Source: Zoogloea dura
Lineage (GTDB): Bacteria > Pseudomonadota > Gammaproteobacteria > Burkholderiales > Rhodocyclaceae
Assembly (NCBI RefSeq): GCF_012927165.1
Contig: NZ_JABBGA010000010.1
Location: 109,335-173,334, forward strand
Length of the DNA stretch: 64,000 nucleotides
Direction: 5' to 3'
Shown: piece by piece, positions 59,616 through 64,000 of the stretch
Numbering within the stretch: position 1 is the stretch's first letter
How the letters are laid out: each line of letters begins with the position of its first letter
Program-made: the position numbers and the translations under genes
Notes under the pieces: model-generated
Told to the model about the DNA's origin: nothing
Seen by the model: only the letters and a program-made list of their open reading frames with translations
Databases searched by the model: none

Positions 59616-59834
59616 ATGAAAGACAACGAATTCTTTGACGCAGAACCGCTCACAAACGCAGTCGTAGGGCTCTCATGCAAAGACGGCAACGCGTTCCTAA
59701 TTCTCGGCCTCGTACGCCGTGCGATTTTGCAAAGCGATAAACCCGAGCTTGCTGATCAGTTTATCGAAGAAGCAACAGCGCACGATTACGACCATCTGTT
59801 GATCACCTGCGCGAAATACGTAACGATTGAATAG
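59616..59834 (+). CDS. small conserved mobile-element protein
   Basis: 72 residues. LSCKDGNAFLILGLVRRAIL and IEEATAHDYDHLLITCAKYV match a pattern common in small proteins of plasmids, ICEs and prophages (KDGNAF...LG.VR.AL...EATSGDYDHLL). Function unknown. It ends 11 bp before the integrase start and is probably cotranscribed with it. Confidence 0.7.
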   Translation: MKDNEFFDAEPLTNAVVGLSCKDGNAFLILGLVRRAILQSDKPELADQFIEEATAHDYDHLLITCAKYVTIE

Positions 59835-59845
59835 AGCGTGCAATC

Positions 59846-60862
59846 ATGAACACACGTAACAACAACAGCAACACTCGGCGCAAAGCGCACATTGAACAGA
59901 ATGACGTATTCTCAAACAATGCACTTCTCGCGCTTATGGGAGACGACGAGCTTGATGCTGAAATCCGGCAATATCTGACCTCTGCGTTTTCAGAGAACAC
60001 AAAGCGGGCGTATCGCGCGGATTTAGCGCATTTCGAGTCATGGGGCGGCACAATACCCGCTCAACCAGCCATGATTGCGCGCTATATCGCAGATCACGCA
60101 CGAAAGCTCTCAAACTCAACGCTTTCTAGACGACTCGTGGCGATCGGACATGCACATACGGCACAAGGACATGCAAACCCCACAGATGCGTTGCTTGTAC
60201 GCGCCACACTCAAGGGTATCCGACGCACTGTAGGCACAGCAGTTAAGCAGGCTGCAGCTCTCAAATACGAGGACTTGGTAAAAATGGTGCGCAAACTGAA
60301 GGGGATGCGCGGCAAGCGGGATGCAGCACTTCTTCTGTTCGGCTTCGCTTCTGCAATGCGGCGCTCGGAACTCGTCGCGCTCAACGTTGAGGACCTACAG
60401 TTCTGCGAGCAAGGCGTCATCGCAAACATCAGGCGCAGCAAGACAGATCAGGATCAGCGCGGGCGACTCGTAGCCATACCTCGTATCAGGGCCGAGGGGA
60501 ACCGGCAGAGAACTCGGTACTGCCCGGTACAGCATCTCGAGAACTGGTTGAAGGCTGCGGGGATCACATCAGGTGCGCTCTTTCGGTCAGTGAGCCGCTT
60601 CGACCACGTCATGCTCAGTCGGCTTAGCGGCCAGTCCGTATCGCTCATCATCAAGCAACGAGCCACCGAAGCCGGCATTGACGCCTCCCGGCTGTCGGGG
60701 CATAGCCTACGGGCGGGGTTCGTCACCGCTGCGGCGCAAAGCGGAGCAGCAACGACTCGCATCAGAGCTCAGACGGGGCACACATCAGACTTGATGCTAC
60801 AGCGGTACATCCGAGACGCTGAGCTGTTTTCAAACAATGCGAATGTGGATCTCTGGATATAG
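59846..60862 (+). CDS. tyrosine recombinase / site-specific integrase
   Basis: 338 residues. The N-terminal SAM-like core-binding domain covers about 40-125 (SENTKRAYRADLAHFESW). The catalytic domain has the first Arg in FASAMRRSELVAL (about 171), the HxxR box in SGHSLRAGF (about 286-289), the second His in QTGHTSDLM and the nucleophilic Tyr in QRYIRDAEL (about 321). All catalytic residues are present. The gene ends 28 bp before a tRNA-Gly 3' fragment, the probable attachment site. Confidence 0.92.
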   Translation: MNTRNNNSNTRRKAHIEQNDVFSNNALLALMGDDELDAEIRQYLTSAFSENTKRAYRADLAHFESWGGTIPAQPAMIARYIADHARKLSNSTLSRRLVAIGHAHTAQGHANPTDALLVRATLKGIRRTVGTAVKQAAALKYEDLVKMVRKLKGMRGKRDAALLLFGFASAMRRSELVALNVEDLQFCEQGVIANIRRSKTDQDQRGRLVAIPRIRAEGNRQRTRYCPVQHLENWLKAAGITSGALFRSVSRFDHVMLSRLSGQSVSLIIKQRATEAGIDASRLSGHSLRAGFVTAAAQSGAATTRIRAQTGHTSDLMLQRYIRDAELFSNNANVDLWI

Positions 60863-60889
60863 CCCTCTCTGGAACGTTGAAAGGGAGCA

Positions 60890-60917
60890 GTGGGTTCGAT
60901 TCCCATCGCCCGCTCCA
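60890..60917 (+). other. attachment-site candidate: 3' fragment of a tRNA-Gly gene
   Basis: GTGGG-TTCGATT-CCCAT forms a T arm and is followed by CGCCCGC-T-CCA, the acceptor 3' strand, discriminator and CCA of a glycine tRNA (CCC-type acceptor expected to begin GCGGGCG). The D and anticodon arms are absent. Such fragments mark the distal att junction of tRNA-targeting islands. No second copy was found elsewhere in the window. Confidence 0.75.
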
Positions 60918-60953
60918 CACTGGATTCCGGTAGGTCGTTGATCTGCAAAAAAA

Positions 60954-60979
60954 GCCAACCATCAGCGGTTGGCATTTTT
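60954..60979 (+). terminator. rho-independent terminator beyond the tRNA fragment
   Basis: A stem of GCCAACC with GGTTGGC around a 6-base loop, followed by ATTTTTG. It was probably the native terminator of the tRNA-Gly gene, supporting that DNA to the right is the original chromosomal flank. It also terminates the integrase transcript. Confidence 0.8.
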
Positions 60980-61055
60980 GTTGTCTGTGTCGATATCTGG
61001 TCGGAGGTAGGTAGGGTTCGGTCACACTCCATCCAACCAGAGCATGGCTACACCG

Positions 61056-61532
61056 CTAATCTGGCAATCTGAACTGCCCGTTTTCAAACCATGAAACGTC
61101 GAAGCCATGCTTCAGAAGCACTGATTGGGTAGCGAGCTGGCCAGGGGCCTGGGAGCGGGCAAGGTACTTGACCAATGTGCTTTCATCTTCACTCAACAGG
61201 TGACTGATCCCCTCACAGTCGCACTGAGCGATGAGCTTGAAATCATCTTTTACGCGCACACGATCATCGGTGGGGTCGCGCGACAGCTGCCGAACTAGAA
61301 AACCGCAACGCATGGCGTGATCGACATTAAAAGGCAGCACGACCAGATTTCTTAACGGCAGGTCGTTGATGGCTTGTTTGACCTGAAACTCCGAAATGAC
61401 GATCGTGGATAGATACATCGGTATCTGACGGTGTACGCATTCACGGAAATACTGGTGGGCTGCAGCATGGTGTGGCCTGGAAGGGTCAGCCAGCGTGATG
61501 AGGAAACTGGTGTCCAGCAGGGCGCTATTCAA
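61056..61532 (-). CDS. PIN-domain protein
   Basis: 158 residues. The first acidic residue lies in ALLDTSFLITLAD, the conserved Glu in TIVISEFQVKQ, a later Asp in VKDDFKLIAQCDCEG and another in LLSEDESTLVK, consistent with a PIN ribonuclease fold. About 20 residues longer than VapC toxins. Its start overlaps the stop of the preceding 257-residue gene by 4 bases, an arrangement like antitoxin-toxin pairs but with an atypical partner. Confidence 0.8.
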   Translation of the reverse strand: MNSALLDTSFLITLADPSRPHHAAAHQYFRECVHRQIPMYLSTIVISEFQVKQAINDLPLRNLVVLPFNVDHAMRCGFLVRQLSRDPTDDRVRVKDDFKLIAQCDCEGISHLLSEDESTLVKYLARSQAPGQLATQSVLLKHGFDVSWFENGQFRLPD

Positions 61533-62302
61533 TGCTCCCCTCCCCGCAGTTCATCCACCCACATCGTGGGATTGCTCACATCCTTCCAGGCGCTCTCGCC
61601 GCGGCGCGTGAGGCGTGCCAAGCTGGCCTCATCGATCTGATCGACGTACTCCACAAACTCCAGCAACTGAGCATTGCGTAGCTGACGGGTCAGAACGTTG
61701 AATTCAGCCTTAACTCGGAGCATGGCCGTCTTGTAAAGGCGGTTGACCTTGTCTTCTCGGAGCAAACTTTTGTCCGTGGTGACTCTCAGCGTGGAGCCAT
61801 CGGGCAGCCGGACATGTGCATTGGCTTTTGTACTGCCGCCCAGATCCTGAATCTCACCCCGAATATAACGCTCGACCTGAACCCATTGGTCCGCATCATC
61901 CCCGCGGTAATCGGAGTCTGCATTGACCACCACCGGGCGTTGCATGAAGGGGGCTGAAATCCTGTAGGCAAGGCCACGGGTCTGACGGGCCGCCTTCTGC
62001 CAGCGTTCCATCACCTCCTTACGCTTGGCGTCAACGCCGTCAAGCAACTCGCCTTTTAGCAACGCCTGAAGGTCGGCGAAAAGCTGGGGCGCCATCGGGA
62101 TGGGCGCGGTCTGGATGGCGAGCGAACCTTTGCGGACAGCTACCTCCAGACTCTGCGTATCGATCTCTCTAGTCTCCCCCCGCAGGAAAATCTGCACATC
62201 GTCGGAAAAGCGTGCCAGATCCGCTAGGCGAACACGATCCGGGGTGGTTTCAAAACCCCCCGAATGGTCATCGAGTGCCAATGTGATGCGCTGAGCTTCC
62301 AT
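61529..62302 (-). CDS. 257-residue partner of the PIN protein, unknown family
   Basis: The N-terminal half (about 1-90) includes VRLADLARFSDDVQIFLRGE and EVAVRKGSLAIQT. The middle is helical and charged (KRKEVMERWQKAARQTRG); a beta-rich segment follows (YIRGEIQDLGGSTKANAHVR) and a C-terminal helix (LRNAQLLEFVEYVDQID). No DNA-binding motif of the usual antitoxin families is seen. Translationally coupled to the PIN gene. It could be an antitoxin, an RNA-targeting partner or a defence component. Confidence 0.7.
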   Translation of the reverse strand: MEAQRITLALDDHSGGFETTPDRVRLADLARFSDDVQIFLRGETREIDTQSLEVAVRKGSLAIQTAPIPMAPQLFADLQALLKGELLDGVDAKRKEVMERWQKAARQTRGLAYRISAPFMQRPVVVNADSDYRGDDADQWVQVERYIRGEIQDLGGSTKANAHVRLPDGSTLRVTTDKSLLREDKVNRLYKTAMLRVKAEFNVLTRQLRNAQLLEFVEYVDQIDEASLARLTRRGESAWKDVSNPTMWVDELRGGEH

Positions 62303-62530
62303 AGAATCATTTTACGAGTAAAGGCACCTAAAGTAACCCTCGCCTTACACGGACGGGCGTCAGCACGAACCTGCATGGATCAGGCACCACAGCCCCCACA
62401 CCGGCCCTTTCGACGCCGCGTACACCATCAAGCAACCGCTTTGAACAAAACCCACGGCCCGCGAAAGACGACGCCCTTGCGGTAAAGTCGCGCCCTCACG
62501 CCTCAGAGCAAGCAGACACGCAACGACCCC

Positions 62531-63733
62531 ATGGCCATCAAGAAATCCGACCTCTACTCGTCCCTTTGGGCTTCCTGTGATGAACTGCGCGGCGGCATGG
62601 ACGCTAGCCAGTACAAGGACTACGTCCTGTTCATGCTGTTCATCAAGTACATCACGGACAAGTACGCCGACAGCGACGCCTTCGCTCCTCCGGTGATCAT
62701 CCCGAAGGGCGCCAGCTTCAAGGACATGATCGCCCTCAAAGGCAAGAGCGACATCGGCGACAAGATCAACACGCAGATCATCGCTCCGCTGGTCAACGCC
62801 AACAGCCGCCTGTCGAAGAGCGACTTCCCGGACTTCAACGACCCGAACAAGCTCGGGCAGGGCCCGGAGATGGTTGAGCGCCTGACCAACCTGATCGGTA
62901 TCTTCCAGAAGCCGGAGCTCGACTTCTCCCAGAACCGTGCCGAGCACGACGACATCCTGGGCGACGCCTACGAATACCTGATGCGCCACTTCGCCAGCGA
63001 GAGCGGCAAGAGCAAGGGCCAGTTCTACACCCCGTCCGAGGTCAGCCGCGTCATCGCCAAGGTGATCGGGATCGGGCCGGACAACACCAAGGCCTCCACC
63101 ACCGCCTACGACCCGACCTGCGGCTCCGGGTCGCTGCTGCTGAAGGTGGCCGCCGCCGCGGGCAAGTCCATCACGCTGGAGGGCCAGGAGAAGGATGTGA
63201 CCACCGCCGGCCTCGCGCGGATGAACATGATCCTGCACGACTTCCCGACCGCCAGCATCCTGCCCGGCAACACGCTGGCGGCGCCCAAGTTCAAGGACGG
63301 CGAGCAGCTTCGCACCTACGACTACGTGGTCGCCAATCCACCGTTTTCTGACAAGGCGTGGAGCACCGGCCTGACCCCGTCCGAAGACCTCTACCAGCGC
63401 TTCACCTGGGGCGAGCCACCGGCCAAGCAGGGTGACTACGCCTACCTGCTGCACATCGTCCGATCGATGAAGAAGACCGGCAAGGCGGCCTGCATCCTGC
63501 CCCACGGCGTGCTCTTTCGGGGCAATGCCGAGGCCGTTATCCGCGAGAAGCTGGTCCGCTCCGGCATCCTGAAGGGCATCATCGGCCTGCCGGCCAACCT
63601 CTTCTACGGAACCGGCATCCCCGCCTGCATCCTGGTGCTGGACAAGGAAAATGCTGCCGCCCGCAAGGGCGTCTTCATGATCGACGCCAGCAAGGGCTTC
63701 ATTGTCACCGACCGGCACATTGGAGCCAGTTGA
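62531..63733 (+). CDS. hsdM: type I restriction-modification methylase subunit, truncated by IS insertion
   Basis: HsdM, N6-adenine methyltransferase subunit. The N-terminal HsdM_N domain (about 5-130), SAM motif DPTCGSGSLL near 194 and catalytic NPPF near 269 are all present. The native frame stops being homologous at ASKGFI (codon ending about 63702); VTDRHIGAS then stop is IS21 end sequence. Full-length homologues of this branch run about 100 residues longer, so the C-terminus is missing here and may resume beyond the element. hsdS and hsdR are not in view. Confidence 0.92.
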   Translation: MAIKKSDLYSSLWASCDELRGGMDASQYKDYVLFMLFIKYITDKYADSDAFAPPVIIPKGASFKDMIALKGKSDIGDKINTQIIAPLVNANSRLSKSDFPDFNDPNKLGQGPEMVERLTNLIGIFQKPELDFSQNRAEHDDILGDAYEYLMRHFASESGKSKGQFYTPSEVSRVIAKVIGIGPDNTKASTTAYDPTCGSGSLLLKVAAAAGKSITLEGQEKDVTTAGLARMNMILHDFPTASILPGNTLAAPKFKDGEQLRTYDYVVANPPFSDKAWSTGLTPSEDLYQRFTWGEPPAKQGDYAYLLHIVRSMKKTGKAACILPHGVLFRGNAEAVIREKLVRSGILKGIIGLPANLFYGTGIPACILVLDKENAAARKGVFMIDASKGFIVTDRHIGAS

Positions 63734-63854
63734 TGATCGGCACAATGGAGCCACCTTGTGACCGGCACATTGGAGCCACTCCGTGATCGGCGTAATGGAG
63801 CCACCCACGGATCGGCACATAGGCGCCAGCGCCGGATCGGCGTAATGGAGCCAG
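63710..63854 (+). repeat. array of six IstA-type end repeats
   Basis: Six copies, at about 20-27 bp spacing, of the pattern GA(C/T)CGGC(A/G)(C/T)A(A/T)TGGAGCCA, one of them degenerate (CATAGGCGCCA). IS21-family ends characteristically contain several transposase-binding repeats. The deleted copy at 55537 keeps four; the two missing units lie between direct repeats TGGAGCCACC. Confidence 0.8.
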
Positions 63855-63946
63855 TCTCACTCTGACGGACGTCTCGACCTTGAGCGGTCCATCGCTACCC
63901 TGCCGGGTTTGGCAGGAGAAAGCCGGTGGCCCGCAGGAGTATCGAG

Positions 63947-64000
63947 ATGCACGAGTACCGCCAGGCCCTGATGCGTTTGCGTCAGGGCGACTCGGAGCGC
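63947..64000 (+). CDS. istA: IS21 transposase IstA, first 18 codons
   Basis: MHEYRQALMRLRQGDSER is the IstA N-terminus; GCAGGAGT lies upstream of the ATG. The gene continues beyond the window. Confidence 0.85.
   Translation, partial: MHEYRQALMRLRQGDSER

Larger units (their letters stand above)
63703..64000 (+). mobile_element. IS21-family insertion sequence, left end (continues past window)
   Basis: Begins TGTCACCGACCGGCACATTG inside hsdM, followed by an array of degenerate repeats and the istA start. About 298 bp lie in the window. The same left end occurs at 55537, where the element has lost its interior. The element reads away from hsdM in the same direction. Confidence 0.88.

Noticed and set aside
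60843..60917. A complete tRNA gene ending at 60917
   Set aside because: Only the T arm and the acceptor 3' strand can be formed. The 5' acceptor strand, D arm and anticodon arm are absent, and the region overlaps the integrase end.
60769..61032. Minus-strand frames reading MGIEPTAPFQRSREG or WESNPLLPFNVPER near the integrase end
   Set aside because: This is the well-known artefact produced by translating the reverse complement of a tRNA 3' end; it supports the tRNA fragment rather than a protein.
63703..63860. Repeat array at the right edge considered as a CRISPR array
   Set aside because: The repeats are short, degenerate, partly contiguous and followed directly by istA; they match IS21-family terminal repeats, and no spacers of constant length exist.

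Overview
The window is a chromosomal segment of a high-GC betaproteobacterium. It is most likely a member of the Rhodocyclales (Azospira/Azonexus/Dechloromonas type). The reasons are the complete dcw division/murein cluster, a PEP-CTERM protein behind a sigma-54-type promoter, MSHA-type pilus assembly genes, an acs next to yjcH-actP, and a YacG/Nudix-ThiE neighbourhood. The genus assignment is an inference; no 16S gene is present.

Layout. 1-4032 (minus strand): acetate uptake and activation (actP, cut by the window edge; yjcH; acs). 4390-11642 (plus): a six-gene MSHA-like pilus/type II secretion assembly set (secretin, small membrane protein, ATPase, platform protein, two inner-membrane assembly proteins) with no pilin in view. 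11630-20470: argJ, a PEP-CTERM exported protein, a nitroreductase-like protein, a pair of FtsX-type ABC permeases with a methyltransferase, and an HDOD/GAF regulator. 20599-23903: secA and dciA. 24110-42119 (minus): the dcw cluster mraZ-rsmH-ftsL-ftsI-murE-murF-mraY-murD-ftsW-murG-murC-ddlB-ftsQ-ftsA-ftsZ, followed by lpxC. The genes are tightly packed and many overlap by 4 bases. The cluster is headed by a promoter with MraZ boxes, and rnpB lies immediately upstream. 42899-51064: envelope and housekeeping genes (two small exported proteins, a Ubi-type hydroxylase, a DsbC-like protein, a degenerate EAL protein, mltA, a DUF815 ATPase with a tiny upstream ORF, a Nudix-ThiE fusion, yacG).

From about 51065 to the right edge the window changes character. 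Base composition falls and varies, and mobile or horizontally acquired features accumulate: a Phd/YefM-ParE/RelE toxin-antitoxin pair with its own palindromic operator, the 3' scrap of a second integrase, a lipoprotein plus flgT/flgP-like flagellar genes, an IS3-family transposase remnant broken by an internally deleted IS21-family element, an H-NS-like protein, a tandem AAA+ ATPase behind a palindrome-covered promoter, two small plasmid/ICE-type proteins flanking a 114-bp inverted-repeat element, and a tyrosine integrase. The integrase ends next to a 3' fragment of a tRNA-Gly gene with a terminator, which is the likely right attachment junction. Beyond that lie a PIN-domain protein with an overlapping partner gene and a type I restriction methylase (hsdM) interrupted by an IS21-family insertion that runs off the window.

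The best candidates for undescribed biology are the tandem AAA+ module in the integrase island (56579-59834), the PIN/257-residue gene pair next to the R-M locus, the pilin-less MSHA-like cluster with its unrecognised components, and the ABC permease pair without an ATPase.
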